Positions 43,781 through 55,000 of a DNA stretch of 64,000 bases are shown here, piece by piece. A program made the translations under genes and the position numbers. The notes beneath the pieces were generated by a model. It was given only the letters and a program-made list of their open reading frames with translations, searched no databases and was not told where the DNA came from. The DNA comes from Isoetes taiwanensis (taxonomy: Eukaryota; Streptophyta; Lycopodiopsida; Isoetales; Isoetaceae), in the NCBI GenBank assembly GCA_021234155.1, contig JAJEKV010000008.1, positions 11,152,740-11,216,739 of the forward strand, in the 5' to 3' direction. The first letter of the stretch is position 1. Each line of letters opens with the position of its first letter.

Positions 43781-46228
43781 TCACCAATAGTCCCTGCAAG
43801 AACACACACCATCCTTAATGACATGAAACCGATGGGCATCCCTCACAACAATTTCCCGTGCAACCATCTTGGAGATGAACTTAGCTGCATTGTGGCAATC
43901 TGGACATTCCCGGACGTTTTTAATAATCCGAAGGGGAGTTCCAGCTGGCGTACTGATGAGACCAAACGCAAGAGCCAGCTTTTCGGTATGATAGCAAAGC
44001 ACATCATCCCTATGTTTACCAACACCATGGAAGATAGCCTTTGTTTTTGGTGCATACCCTTCCTCTTTCATGGCTTTCCTTAATCTTTCCACCTCTGCAT
44101 GGACCAAATCTATTTGAGGATGTGACCTGCCTCCTGCGACAAATTCATGTATGGTATTGTTGACTTCAATCCAGCTGCGACCAGCCTCTTTCTTTACCCC
44201 GTTTTCTATCATTGCTTCCTTAATCTTGGCCACATCACTCCATCTACCTTCTGCAGCATAAATGTTGGAAAGAACAGCATATGCCTCAGAATCCTTTGAA
44301 TCCAAGGCAAGAACATGCTCTGCTGCGAGCCTCCCTTCGTCCAAGAAACCATGTATTCCACAGGCCCCAAGGTATGTCTTCCATACTACAAGATTAGGTT
44401 TGAATGGCATTTTTATTATTAGATCCTTTGCCTGATCTAGTTGGCCAGCCCGCCCAAGTAAGTCAACTATGCATCCATAATGTTCTGTCACAGGTACAAT
44501 TCCGTGCATCTCACTCATGGAAACAAAATAGTGACAGCCTTCTCTACCAAGCCCACCATGACTACATGCAGAAAGTATGCTGATAAATGTTATGCTGTTT
44601 GGCTTTAGACCTGCTTGTTGCATATAATTCAAAACTTCTAAGGCATCCTTCCCATATCCATGCTGAGCATATGCAGCAATGATGGCAGTACATGTAACCA
44701 TATTCCTTGTGCCCATTTGGTCAAAAACTGACCGGGCTTCTTCCACTCGGCCACATTTCCCATACATATTCACTAGGCTAGTCTGCAGCATGAGGTCGTG
44801 CTCAAACTTTTTATAAAGTTTGACATGCATCTGCATTCCCTGTGATAGTGCAGCTAAGCTGGCGCATGCATCAAGAATGGTCACATAAGTAATTTTGTTT
44901 GGAACAATGTTGTCCAAATGCATTTTATAAAAATGTTGGAGGGCCCAAAGACTATAGCCACATTGAGCATAAAGTCCAATGAGAGCGTTCCATGTTACTA
45001 CATTCCGCTCGGGCAACTTTCTAAATAATGCATAAGCCTCATCTACATTACCACATCTCCCATACATATTAACTAGAGCAGTTCCTAATAAAACATCAAC
45101 TTCTAGTCCTCCATCAAGAATCATAGCATGAACAACCTTGCCTCCTGCAAGTAATTCAGCCCTAGAACATGCAGCAATAGTGGTAATAAAGGTTACCTTG
45201 CTTGGATTTGCACAACCATCCACCAGCATCTGGAAAAAAAGTTTAAGTGCCCGTTCACCTTCTCCACAATGTGCACATGCTCCAATCATAGAAGTCCATG
45301 CAACTATGCCTGTGTGTTGCATTTCATTGAAAATTGATAATGCATTTTTCAATGTTCCACAGGTTGAATACATTTTAATAAGAAGGTTCCTAATGGAAAT
45401 GCTTGATCCAAAGTTCCACTTGGCGATGGATGCATGGGCTAACTTCCCTACTTCCAAGGCACCTAAGTCAGAGCAGGTTCTCAGAACAATGGCAAAGGTC
45501 ACTTCATTTGGATGTAAGTTATCATCCAACAGCATTGACTTGAAAAGTTGAAGGGCACCATTTGCATGTCCATGTTGGGCATATGTAAAAATTATTGCAT
45601 TCCAGGATACAGCATCCAATTCAGACATCATCTCAAAGATATAGCATGCATCTTCTAAACTGTTACACTTGCCATACATATTTATAAGCGCATTACCAAC
45701 AATCACATTCAATCGAGGCCCTTTACAAATAATATAACTATGGATCAGTTTTCCTTTATCATGTTCACAAGAAGCGGAGCATGCGTTTAGTGCAGTAACA
45801 AATGTGATTTTATTCGGCTCAAATCCCTCTAAAATCATTCTATTGTAGATATCAACAGCATCCTTGCTATAACCATGCTGTGTATATGCGGACATCATTG
45901 TATTCCAAGTGACAACATCCTTACTTGGCATATCATCAAACACAGCAAGTGCATTCTCTAGACTTAGGTACTTGCCATACATTCTAATAAGAAGATTCCC
46001 AATATACAAGTCCCTGTTCAATCCAACTTTATTAATCCGATCATGCACTTCCTTTCCTTCATATACACTGCTACAATTATGCAAAAGACGAGCATATCTA
46101 TGTCTATCTGTTACCTCCAGATTATCCACCAGAGACTCCAAGCCCCCATCATGAATCTCCATTCTTGGCGCAGCCAGTGTTGAATGCAATTTACATGCTC
46201 CAACCCCCACAAAAGCATCGGTCTGCAT
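43781..46228 (-). CDS. PLS-class PPR protein with DYW deaminase domain (organelle RNA editing factor)
   Basis: An intronless 815-codon frame. After about 55 non-repeat residues, tandem PPR motifs run to about residue 620, with recurring signatures such as YIGNLLIRMYGKY, AVFDDMPSKDVVTWNTMMSA, YTQHGYSKDAVDIYNRMILE and GFEPNKITFVTALNACS in P-L-S order. E/E+ sequence follows (YGCIVDLLGRAGQLDQAKDL, KEAGRSWIEV). The DYW domain closes the protein with the cytidine-deaminase zinc signature HTE (about H747, E749) and CPDC (about C775, C778), and ends exactly in CRDYW. In plants such proteins bind specific sites of plastid or mitochondrial transcripts and catalyse C-to-U editing. Which organelle is unclear: the N-terminus is not a clear transit peptide. 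The frame is fully open and all catalytic residues are present, so this is very likely a working host gene. Confidence 0.93.
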   Translation of the reverse strand: MQTDAFVGVGACKLHSTLAAPRMEIHDGGLESLVDNLEVTDRHRYARLLHNCSSVYEGKEVHDRINKVGLNRDLYIGNLLIRMYGKYLSLENALAVFDDMPSKDVVTWNTMMSAYTQHGYSKDAVDIYNRMILEGFEPNKITFVTALNACSASCEHDKGKLIHSYIICKGPRLNVIVGNALINMYGKCNSLEDACYIFEMMSELDAVSWNAIIFTYAQHGHANGALQLFKSMLLDDNLHPNEVTFAIVLRTCSDLGALEVGKLAHASIAKWNFGSSISIRNLLIKMYSTCGTLKNALSIFNEMQHTGIVAWTSMIGACAHCGEGERALKLFFQMLVDGCANPSKVTFITTIAACSRAELLAGGKVVHAMILDGGLEVDVLLGTALVNMYGRCGNVDEAYALFRKLPERNVVTWNALIGLYAQCGYSLWALQHFYKMHLDNIVPNKITYVTILDACASLAALSQGMQMHVKLYKKFEHDLMLQTSLVNMYGKCGRVEEARSVFDQMGTRNMVTCTAIIAAYAQHGYGKDALEVLNYMQQAGLKPNSITFISILSACSHGGLGREGCHYFVSMSEMHGIVPVTEHYGCIVDLLGRAGQLDQAKDLIIKMPFKPNLVVWKTYLGACGIHGFLDEGRLAAEHVLALDSKDSEAYAVLSNIYAAEGRWSDVAKIKEAMIENGVKKEAGRSWIEVNNTIHEFVAGGRSHPQIDLVHAEVERLRKAMKEEGYAPKTKAIFHGVGKHRDDVLCYHTEKLALAFGLISTPAGTPLRIIKNVRECPDCHNAAKFISKMVAREIVVRDAHRFHVIKDGVCSCRDYW

Positions 46229-46800
46229 CCTAGCTGCTTAATAAAGCATGTATTGTTAGTTATGAAATGGGTTAATGTTGAACTGAGTTGCAGCTGAAAA
46301 GAGGGGCACCTGGACTGATTTCTGATTTGTATGGCACAAATCGGATCCTTCCATTCCCGAGCTCCACATGTGGGGCTTGGCTCCACATACTCGGGCAAAT
46401 TATGTGAGGTTGAAGTACATGGTGCGTGCGCAGAAGATGTGCTCCAAAGTGACAATTAGCCCAGTCGGCAATCCGTCGGCAATCCGACGCCCGAAGGAAT
46501 TGTAGGAAAAATCGAAAGACAACTAAGATAATCGTTGATATACGCAGATTATAAAATCCAACCTCGGTGGGTCAGTCCCATAGTTTGATTGGTATAGTGT
46601 ATTGATTGGTATAGTGAATATACATTTGCCCAATTCGTTTGGTATTATGTTATTTTGCTACGTGGACTATCACAGTCGTCGGATCTGTCAATCCTACAGT
46701 CCAAACTATATGTTGGAGCCTCTGAGCACCTCTCGTTTCGCTTATGCTCATTTATGATTGGGGGCGCTTATGATTTTGAGATGTCAAATACGAGTTTGCC
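46229..46800. other. Upstream region of the PPR gene
   Basis: About 570 bp without coding signal. The first 230 bp upstream of the ATG probably hold the promoter and 5' UTR, but no clear TATA box was picked out. Confidence 0.4.
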
Positions 46801-46946
46801 TAAAGTTTTGATAGTATATCGAGCCTCTATACGGCTTCCGCTTAAGGCTTTAAAATATAAAATATGGAAGCTCTAAAGTTTTGATAGTATATCGAGCCTC
46901 TATACGGCTTCCGCTTAAGGCTTTAAAATATAAAATATGGAAGCTC
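46801..46946. repeat. 73-bp tandem duplication
   Basis: TAAAGTTTTGATAGTATATC at 46801 recurs at 46874. Both copies run through AAAATATAAAATATGGAAGC without visible differences, so the duplication is recent. A run of about 34 T follows at 47045-47078. Confidence 0.9.
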
Positions 46947-47044
46947 GAACCTCTACCAAAATAACTCAATGTCCTAATAAGACTACTTTAACCAATCTAA
47001 CCAGTGAGCTAATGTGACTAATTTTTATCTTAAATCTTGTTTTT

Positions 47045-47078
<34 letters not shown>

Positions 47079-47081
<3 letters not shown>

Positions 47082-47639
47082 AACCCATTGAATTGTTTCA
47101 GGGATATGCTATGGTTTCAGGAATCCCCCTGGAACCCCCTGTTATTTTGCTACATATTGGGAGGGTATTTTGGCATTGGTTGAGGCTATGATTTCGGTAT
47201 TGTATTGTATTGAAAACAATATTTTTTTTGCCATGTGAGAGGAGCTTAATTAGTATTTTCTATTTTAGGGTGGCATTTGTGTTTTTTTATGCTTATGTCC
47301 CAAAGGTCTTATTTTGGGAATGCACGAGCTTTTTCTGGGCAAATTCTTGCATCGGATCTGCATCGGCCACAGACCCGGAACAGGCAGAGGGCAGATTGCA
47401 TGGCAGGGATTGGGTGTGAGGCGGATTGTTGCACGTCTGATGCCATCAGTTGGAGGAGCTTCAGAATTGTTGGCGAGGTAGCCACTTCAGAATTGTTGGC
47501 CAGGTAGTCAGCGGCAGCAAGAATCTGGCATGAGGTCGTTGGTGAGCGTGCTTCCTTTTAATGTGATTTGTTATAGGGGATCAATTTTGGCAGGTATTTA
47601 TTGCAAAGTGATCAGCGGCAAGGCAGTTTCGTATTGAGT
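47079..47639. other. No gene recognised
   Basis: GC-richer than its surroundings, with a short repeat of TTCAGAATTGTTGGC(G/C)AGGTAG at about 47459-47505. It may belong to the same dispersed repeat as the tRNA-like segment next to it. Confidence 0.3.
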
Positions 47640-47725
47640 TTTGTATTGGGCGGTACCTAGGTGCAATTTGCAGGGTCCTGGTAAGGCCACCTTGGCCTGG
47701 AGGTTCAAATCCTCCATGCCCTCTT
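47640..47725 (+). ncRNA. tRNA-like segment, possible SINE head or tRNA pseudogene
   Basis: GGAGGTTCAAATCCTCC (47699-47715) is a perfect T-arm with an RNA polymerase III B box (GGTTCAAATCC). An A-box-like CGGTACCTAGGTGCA lies about 50 bp upstream (47651-47665). The acceptor stem pairs only partly (GGGC with GCCC), and no good anticodon arm can be folded, so it is not a functional tRNA. A tRNA-derived SINE is the most likely reading. Confidence 0.35.
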
Positions 47726-48609
47726 ATCTGCTTGGCAGGGCAGAGCAGGCTGGCTTGGAGTGCCATAGAGCATTCGATTGTTGATTTGTTAAAATATTAC
47801 CTTATTTTATCTGGCGCCATTGGTCTAAACCTATGGAGGGTTGTCTTGGTGAAAGAGCTTCGAGAGTTGGAGGCTGCGAGGCAACGTGGCGATTCTATTG
47901 TGGCTAGGTGTAGCGAAAGGCAGATGCCAGAATAGCTTCTTTCTTGTCCTCTGTTATGTATTTCAAATCCTGTGTATAAACTTGTGTATAAACCGACTTG
48001 GTTGTCTTAGCTACGCCATATAAAACGCCATGTGCTTTGGAGCAATGGTCATGTAAAAATTTCCTGTGCATTATTGACAATATAGCTTTAGTACCATATG
48101 TTCGATGCACACCATTGGAACCTGTTTTTTAATTTTTGGTCAAAATCTTAATGTCGATCAATTTGGCACAATATCGGGAATATCCCTCGGATTGATGCCT
48201 CAGAAAGAAAGATAGAATAAGGCCCATAGATGTAAAGATGGAATAAAACGACAGATAAAAACCATTCTATCTTATCTATCTATTTAATAAAAACAAATTC
48301 AAAAACTCCAATTATAAAAATGACCTACATAATGTTCTAACTCCAAGAGGACATGAGTATTATGTTTTGTACCATGTGCAGAATGCTTAAACTAGAAAAT
48401 GGCATTTGGAGCTCGTAAACTATGGAAAATTGTGTGACAGCCTTTCGATGACATGGTACAAATGTTGGGACTAGTGACGTTTGTAGCTTCACAAATTGAA
48501 ACATAAGCTAGACACCCATTTGCAACATGGACGGACTTACTAGATGTGTGATATATGTGTTATCAGGGTTTTAACGACGATAACAAGCTCCATTATCACC
48601 GAAACTCAC
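47726..48609. other. No gene recognised
   Basis: Mixed sequence without long frames. The first 400 bp (to about 48120) could be the body of the tRNA-like retroposon. The remainder is AT-rich. Confidence 0.3.
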
Positions 48610-48617
48610 TTTGATAC

Positions 48618-49328
48618 CAGGGTAGCCCTTAAGGACGAAAGTTCGCCAAAAGGCTATTTTTTAAGGGTATCGAGAAATTTTGACGCTATGGTTTAGTAGG
48701 GTGCATTATAGATGAAAAAAATAAAATTAGCCAACTTTTCTACAAACAAATCGCGCTCCACATGAAAATTCGCCACATCTACTAAGTGTCATAACTATGG
48801 ATTTGCCTTATCCTCTACCCCCCTTCTCGAATATTTCTTAAGGAATCGCCTAATATTCTAGGCTTTCTACATAACCTAATCTATTCTCCATATCCATCCA
48901 GGTACATATGACAATTTTAAGAGTTATTTTTGTAGCTATTGTGTTTCAAACACTTCTAAGGATGCACTGGAGAGCATTTTTTTTACAGACCTCCCTTTTA
49001 ATAGATTTGTTTTATCTACAAGGATAAGCCACGTTCACATTTGCAAAGGTTAAGTTGTGGTATTGCATCATGCAACTATAGTTATAATGCATTTGTGTCC
49101 TTGATTAAATATGGATGCCGGTGAATAAAATTTCACCATAGAAATTGCACTTGGAAAATAAAGACACTTAAATCTTGGCAAAATAATATTGGCCATGATT
49201 CGCCTAGATTTCTATAAAGAACATTCATGTCTAGAAAACATTCGCCAGCATAACTAATCTTGCAACTCTATTATTCGCCTGACCTTCTAAATTATGCAAA
49301 GACAAATTTGGCCTTAAGGGCAACCCTG
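48618..49328. mobile_element. 711-bp non-autonomous hAT-type element
   Basis: The 8-bp duplication TTTGATAC (48610-48617 and 49329-49336) flanks ends that are imperfect inverted repeats: CAGGGTAGCCCTTAAGGAC on the left and the complement of CAGGGTTGCCCTTAAGGCC on the right. An 8-bp duplication plus CAGGG termini is diagnostic of the hAT superfamily. The interior has no transposase. Confidence 0.85.
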
Positions 49329-49336
49329 TTTGATAC

Positions 49337-49967
49337 CCTATATTCACCTTTATATCGTGTTTTTATATGCATCTTGATATAAATCTCAAACATGCCATTA
49401 TCAAGTTTTTTCACCATTTGCTCCTTTTTGCTCTTGCTCCTCCTTGCCAAAGCACCCAAGTGCTACTTTAAGCTTTTTACCCATAAGCCAAATGCATTAT
49501 CTAGGTATAATGCCACCTTAATGGTGAATTTGCTAGCTAAGTCTAAATCGTAAAGAATTTGCTAGCTAAGTCTAAGTCGTGCAAACCTTTAGTCTTTATC
49601 TTTTCTTGGTATATTGCTCTATGTTGTATGAAGCTCATATACATGCATGCAATGTATAATGAAACTAGGTGCATTATCCAAGTATGATGCCTCCTCAATG
49701 GTGAATTTGCTAGCTATGTGTAAGTCTTGTGCATCTTCGTATAATGCTCTATGTTGTATGAAGTTCATCGTGTAAAATATGTTTGTTAACACAACAAGAT
49801 AGACCTTTCAGATTAATGTCAACTCCAACAAAATTGCTACTAAGACTTTAATTTCAACAATATAATGAACATCCTTTAGTGTCAAATAATGTAGAGAACT
49901 AGTATTATTTCCTAGTCTCAAATCTCAAATTCAATTATAAATACTTATATCACACCAAGGTCATCCG
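49337..49967. other. No gene; short repeated AATTTGCTAGCTAAGTCTAA
   Basis: AATTTGCTAGCTAAGTCTAA occurs at about 49527 and 49557, with a variant at about 49705. No other feature was recognised. Confidence 0.4.
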
Positions 49968-50447
49968 TGTAGTAACTGCATAGTAAACAACACTGCAAAA
50001 ATCTTCTAAACATATTGAACTACTCATATCACATTAGAGTTTAAATTCTAGGTCACATACCTCAGTCGATCTCAATTCCGATGCACCTGTTGCTAACCAA
50101 ATGCTTGTTTAATTTCATTTATGCATTCAGTCTGGCGGTATTGCCTAATCGTCTGTTGTTCTTCCATGAGATCAGGTCATGTCTTTTCAGCATTGGACCG
50201 AGATTTCAAACTACGACTCCCTTCTTAATGCTTGACCTAATGTCAACTTTCTAAGAAACACACCTTGTATATGCAATGGTTTTATTTTAAACACCATGTA
50301 TTTCTAATATCACATTGTCCCAAAGACAAATCACTACTTGTTTGCTTCAATAATCCCTTCCCATATGTATCTTCATATTAAATGCAGTACCTCCACTAGA
50401 TGATCAACATGTCCTGTGAAATTTGATATGAACTCCAATATCTTGCA
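49968..50447 (-). repeat. 3' LTR of the copia element
   Basis: About 480 bp, TGTAGTAACTGCATAG ... ATCTTGCA on the plus strand. It aligns along its length with 53339-53848. Confidence 0.65.
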
Positions 50448-50480
50448 TTCCCCTTTTCAGATCACAATTTCACAATGTCT

Positions 50481-53338
50481 TTACAGTTTATCATTCCATC
50501 CCAATGCTTTAATTAATATATCTGCCAATTGATTTTCAGTGTTGATGTAGACCAGTTGAATATGTCCTTTGCCAACCATATCTCTAATGTAGTGCATTTC
50601 CATTTCAATGTGTTTTGTTCTCTCATGAAGTACGTGATTTTTAGTCATAGCAACGCAACTCTGATTATCACAAAATAGCTGAGTACTTCCTTCTTGAGTA
50701 ATCCCCAATTCATTCAATAACCTTCTCCAAATAATCTCCTTGGCTGCTAGTGTGGTTGCAACATATTCTGCTTCTGCTGTTGACAATGCTATTGAAGATT
50801 GTTTCTTGCTCCTCCAACTTATAGGTGCTCCTTCCAGCATCAATATATATCCAGAAGTGGATTTTCTTTCATCTAAGTCCCCACACCATTCTGCATTTGT
50901 GTAACATTTTAACTGCATGTCATCTGACCTGTATATTATTCCTGTGGTATTTGTCCCCTCTAAGAATCTTAACACCTTCTTTGCTGCTGTCCAATGGTCA
51001 AGACCCAGATTATTATTATATCTGCTTAACACATTTACAATGAAAGCAATATCAGGCCTTGTATTATTGGGAATAAAGAGCAAACTTCCAACTAATTGTC
51101 TGTATGCTATTTTCTTCATTTCTTCAATCTCCCTTTCTGACTGTGGACGCATTTGCTTAGATAGTTTTGCATCCAGGAAGAATAGGTGCTTTTAATGAAT
51201 TGCAATCTTGCATATTAAATTTTTCCAGTATTGTATCAATGTATTTACTTTGGCACAGGGATATGGTTATGTTATTCCTATCTCTTTTCACCTGTACTCC
51301 TAGAAATTGTGATAGTTCACCTAGATCTGTCATTTTATATCTTCCTTTCAGCATTTCTTTACACTCCTTCATAAATTCTGAATTATTTGATGCTAATACA
51401 CAATCATCCACATAAATTGCCGTTATGCAAAAACTGTCTTCCTTCCTTAGAAGATATACGTTTTTATATCATTTGCCAGTTTTGCAAACCCTTGTTCCTT
51501 CAAGAAATCATTTATACAAGCATACCATTCCCTAGGTGACTATTTTAGACCATAAAAACCTTTTTAAGCCTCCACACCTTTCCTATTCTCTTCTCAAAGC
51601 CCTGAGCTTGATTCATGTAAAGTTTTTCTTTTAAATTTGCATTTAAGAAGGCAATGCACACATCCATGTGGTGCAAGTCCAAGTTCAATGCATTTGAGGC
51701 TGCAATAATCATCCTAATACTAGCCAGCTTGACCACTGGTGAGTAAGTTTCTTCGAAATCAATACTCCTTTTTTGTGAATAGCCTTGGGCTACAGGTGCT
51801 TTATATTTTGGAGTGCTATCAGCATTAACTTTAAGTTTATATACCCACTTGTTGCCTATTGAGTGTTTTCCCTTTGGCAGATCCATTAACTTGTATCTAT
51901 GTTCTATCAAAAGATTCCATTTCATCTAGCATAGATTCTTTCTATTTATGGCCTTCTAATCCATTTATTGCTTCTTCAAATGTTTCTGGAACATTGCCTG
52001 CATCACCATTAAAGCTTCATCCACATTCATTTCTTGAAGTTCAAATCTGTTACTCTTGCCATATGTTTTCCTGCCATATGTTGTTATGTCTAAATTCAAT
52101 TCTTCTCTAAGTCTTTCACCATTTTGTTCATTTGCATCCCCTTCTGACTCTTGATCAGAGTCTGCATAATTATCTGTATCTTCAGCTGCATTCATTTGGT
52201 CATTTTTATTCATAATTCTGTCAGAGCTTGCAATGTGTTTTTCCTCTTCATTTGTTTTCTTATCAACCATAGGTCTGTACAGCTCATTCTCCACAAACGT
52301 CACATCTCTACTTAGTATAACGTTTCTTTTCAAAGGGTTGTACATTTTGTAGCCTTTGGAATTATCATCATAGCCCCCTAAGTATGTTATGACTGACCTG
52401 TCATTTCCTTAATTCTAATTTTCCTGACCACATTTGTTCAGGGCATTTTCCTTTTAAGCTTACAGATGGCAAGGTGTTTTGTATTAGTACTATAGTTTTC
52501 ATCACTTCCCTCCAGAGGAAATTAGGTAAGTCAGCCTGTCTAAGCATGGACCTAGTAGCATTTAGTATTGTTTTGTTTTTTCTCTCTGCTATCCCATTCT
52601 GCTGAGGTGTGTAGCTGCATGTGTACTGCCTGTGTATGCCTCTATCTCTATAATACCTTTTAAATCTGAATGAGAGATACTCGCCTCCTCGATCTGAATG
52701 TACACACTTGATTTTCCTCCCAGTTTTGAGCTCCACCTCAGCTGCATACTTCTTAAAAGCTTCAAAAGCCTGGTCCTTTGATCTCAAGCAGGATATCTTG
52801 GTTTTCCTGCTAAAATCGTCTGTAAACGTTATGAAATATTTTTTTCCAGTTATCCGTATCACATTTATGGGACCGCGTGAATCAATATGGACCAATCCTA
52901 GAATATCATTTGATCTTCCCTTTGTGTTTGAGAATGGGAGCCTAAAATGCTTTCCCAACATACACCCCCTGCAAATGTAATTTTCTAATTTGCTGTCTGC
53001 AGATTTGATTCATCCATTTTTAATCATTGTTTCTACACTTTTAACATTAGTATGTCCAAGTCTTTCATGCCATGTAGCTATATTTGGTATTGTGGCCATG
53101 TTTACACTTCCAATACACTATAAATTTCCAACCCTTCTGCCTAAGAATTTCAGTTTATTTCCTTCAACGATTTTACAATGCATTTGCTCAAACATTACTT
53201 TGAATTCCATATCCACAAGTTGAGAAATTGAGATCAAATTTCTAACTAAACATGGTACACAAAGTACATTCTGCAGATTGACTATCTCTCCTTCTAAATT
53301 GAACAGCTCGAGTATTCTAACATCTTCCACCTTTTGTG
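50481..53338 (-). pseudogene. Ty1/copia pol (integrase, RT, RNase H), frameshifted
   Basis: On the minus strand: GAG-pre-integrase piece (VLCVPCLVRNLISISQLV, 53.25 kb) and integrase with the DDE triad in view (VHIDSRGP, CVHSDRGGEYLSFRF, QQNGIAERKNKT; 52.4-52.96 kb). RT follows (GNKWVYKLKVNAD, FEETYSPVVKLASIRMI, LHHMDVCIAFLNANLKE; 51.5-51.9 kb), then the DDCVLASNN active-site block (51.4 kb), then RNase H with CYTNAEWCGDLDERKSTSGY, ALSTAEAEYVA and HIEMEMHYIRD (50.5-51.15 kb). Frameshifts separate the five open stretches (near 52965, 52370, 51940, 51490 and 51155), so the copy is dead, although each domain is well kept. In RNase H, Asp of YTDADW has become Asn (YTNAEW). Confidence 0.85.
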
Positions 53339-53848
53339 TGCAGTAACTGCATAGTAAACAACACTGCAAAAATCTTCTATTCTATTCTATTCTATTCTAA
53401 ACATATTGAACTACTCATATCACATTAGAGTTTAAACTCTAAGTCACAGACCTCGGTCGATCTCAATTGCGATGCACCTATTGCTAATCAAATGTTTGTT
53501 TAATTTCATTTATGCATTCAGCCTGGCGGTATTGCCTAACCGTCTGCTATTCTTCCATTTTGGGATCAGGTCATGTCTTCTCAGCATTGGACTGAGATTT
53601 CAAACTATAGCTCCCTTCTAAATGCTTGACCTAATGTCAACTTTCTAAAAAAGACACCTTGTATATGCAATGGTTTTATTTTAAACACCATGCATTTCAT
53701 ATATCACATTGTCCCAAAAACTACTACTTGTTTGCTTCAATAATCCCTTCCCATATGTATCTTCATATTAAATGCAGTATCTCCCATAGATGATCAACAT
53801 ATTAGAGTTCTCCTGTGAAATTTGATATGAACTCCAATATCTTATACA
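53339..53848 (-). repeat. 5' LTR of the copia element, with a (TTCTA) expansion
   Basis: It aligns with 49968-50447 but carries four extra TTCTA units at about 53379-53398, where the other LTR has a single TTCTA. Confidence 0.65.
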
Positions 53849-53884
53849 TGCATGTAATGTTAGAACTCTAAGCTAATTAAATCC

Positions 53885-54060
53885 TTGGCCGAACGATTAG
53901 TAAGATGCATTAATCCGGCAACTAAAATGGATGTCTTAGTCCACACTTCTTCAAGCATGCAGCAGCATCTGAATGCATTGAATGTTGTTTGCCAACACAC
54001 TAGAATGTGCGTCAATTTGGTCAAGATCAAAGTGCTTCTGGTATCATGCAACGCAGGTAG
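53885..54060 (+). pseudogene. Short LINE RT fragment
   Basis: The plus strand reads MDVLVHTSSSMQQHLNALNV and MCVNLVKIKVLLVSCNAG. It aligns with DVDLLAHTPEDMQSHLDALD...NVNLAKTKVVLISSS of the LINE at 29.4 kb. Only this RT core piece remains. Confidence 0.65.
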
Positions 54061-54084
54061 CCTTGCTTTAAGCCAGTTGACAGC

Positions 54085-55000
54085 AAATCAAAATTTAATT
54101 TCATACTATGCATTAATTACGACCTTATGAATGCCTTGCTACTGCAAAACTGGCCCTCGATTTCTAATTGCCACATTAAAAAGAGGACAGATCCAAACTT
54201 CATTCGGTCAGTTCCCCTTGCTTCTCGTTCTCAACTCAGCTTCTTGGCCACGTCCCAGGTGCAAAAGACCAAAGCTCGATCCCTTAAACACAAACCCTTC
54301 AAGAACCTGGCAACTCACAAGGTTTACATTTCACAGGCCCTACCCTTGTCAGATTTACCAAGACCTTGCATCATGTCTTGACATAGAGGGGAGGTGTTAA
54401 CGCCAGAGCATGGACCCTAAGAAACCCCCGGAACTTGCTTGCCCCAAAAGTCCTCTTCCCAAGGCCCTGGGGACGGGCGTGCAATGTCCCCTCTCCAGAA
54501 TGTGATTTGGCTCTGCCAATGGACTGTTAACGTCGACATTGTCCTGGTGACCAAGTTTCGTCCCCTCCTCCAAGAAGCGCCAAAGTAGCTCATGTTCAGC
54601 ACTCTCGTAGTCAATTGGCTTAGGCCTTGGGGAGAGGACTTTTGGAGCAAGCAACTTCCAGGTGGTTTTTAGGGTTCGTGCCCTGGTATCAACACCCTCC
54701 CTCTACATCAAGATACGGCGCAAGGTCTGGTCGAATCTGACAAGGATATGGCCTCCGAAACGTAAACCCTGTGAGTTGCCAGGGTTTTGAAGGGTTGGCA
54801 TTTTGGGGATCGAGCTTTGGTCTTTTGCACTTGGGACATGGCCGAGAAGCTGCAGTTGAGAACTTAAAGCAAAGGGAACTGACAGAATGAAGTTTGAATC
54901 TGTCTTCCTCCCGATGTGGCAATTAGAAGTCGAGGGCCGCTTTTGCAGTAGCAAGACATTCATAAATTTGTAATTAATGCATAGTAAGAAATTAAATTCT
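54085..55000. repeat. Large inverted repeat, arms about 390 bp, spacer about 135 bp
   Basis: 54085-54475 and the complement of 54610-55000 align over most of their length (for example TGCTACTGCAAAA, CTCGAT(T/C)... at the outer ends, CCAGGTGCAAAAGACCAAAG / CCAAGTGCAAAAGACCAAAG in the middle). Each arm ends inward in AGAGGGGAGGTG / AGAGGGAGGGTG followed by TGTTAACGCCAG / TGTTGATACCAG, the form of a polypurine tract plus LTR start. The unit is therefore two 3' ends of one LTR-element family placed head to head. The encoded frames are broken. Confidence 0.75.

Larger units (their letters stand above)
49968..53848 (-). mobile_element. Internally deleted Ty1/copia element with both LTRs
   Basis: Two related LTRs (about 49968-50447 and 53339-53848) flank a minus-strand pol remnant. 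A purine tract CTGAAAAGGGGAA (minus, 50448-50460) adjoins the 3' LTR start TGCAAGATATTGG, as expected for a PPT. At the other side, the 5' LTR runs straight into mid-pol sequence (GAG-pre-integrase region). The primer-binding site, gag and protease are therefore deleted. No target duplication was found. Clear sequence divergence between the LTRs indicates an older insertion than the one at 40.3 kb. Confidence 0.7.

Noticed and set aside
47640..47725. Functional tRNA gene
   Set aside because: The acceptor stem pairs only in part and no anticodon stem-loop of normal size can be folded.
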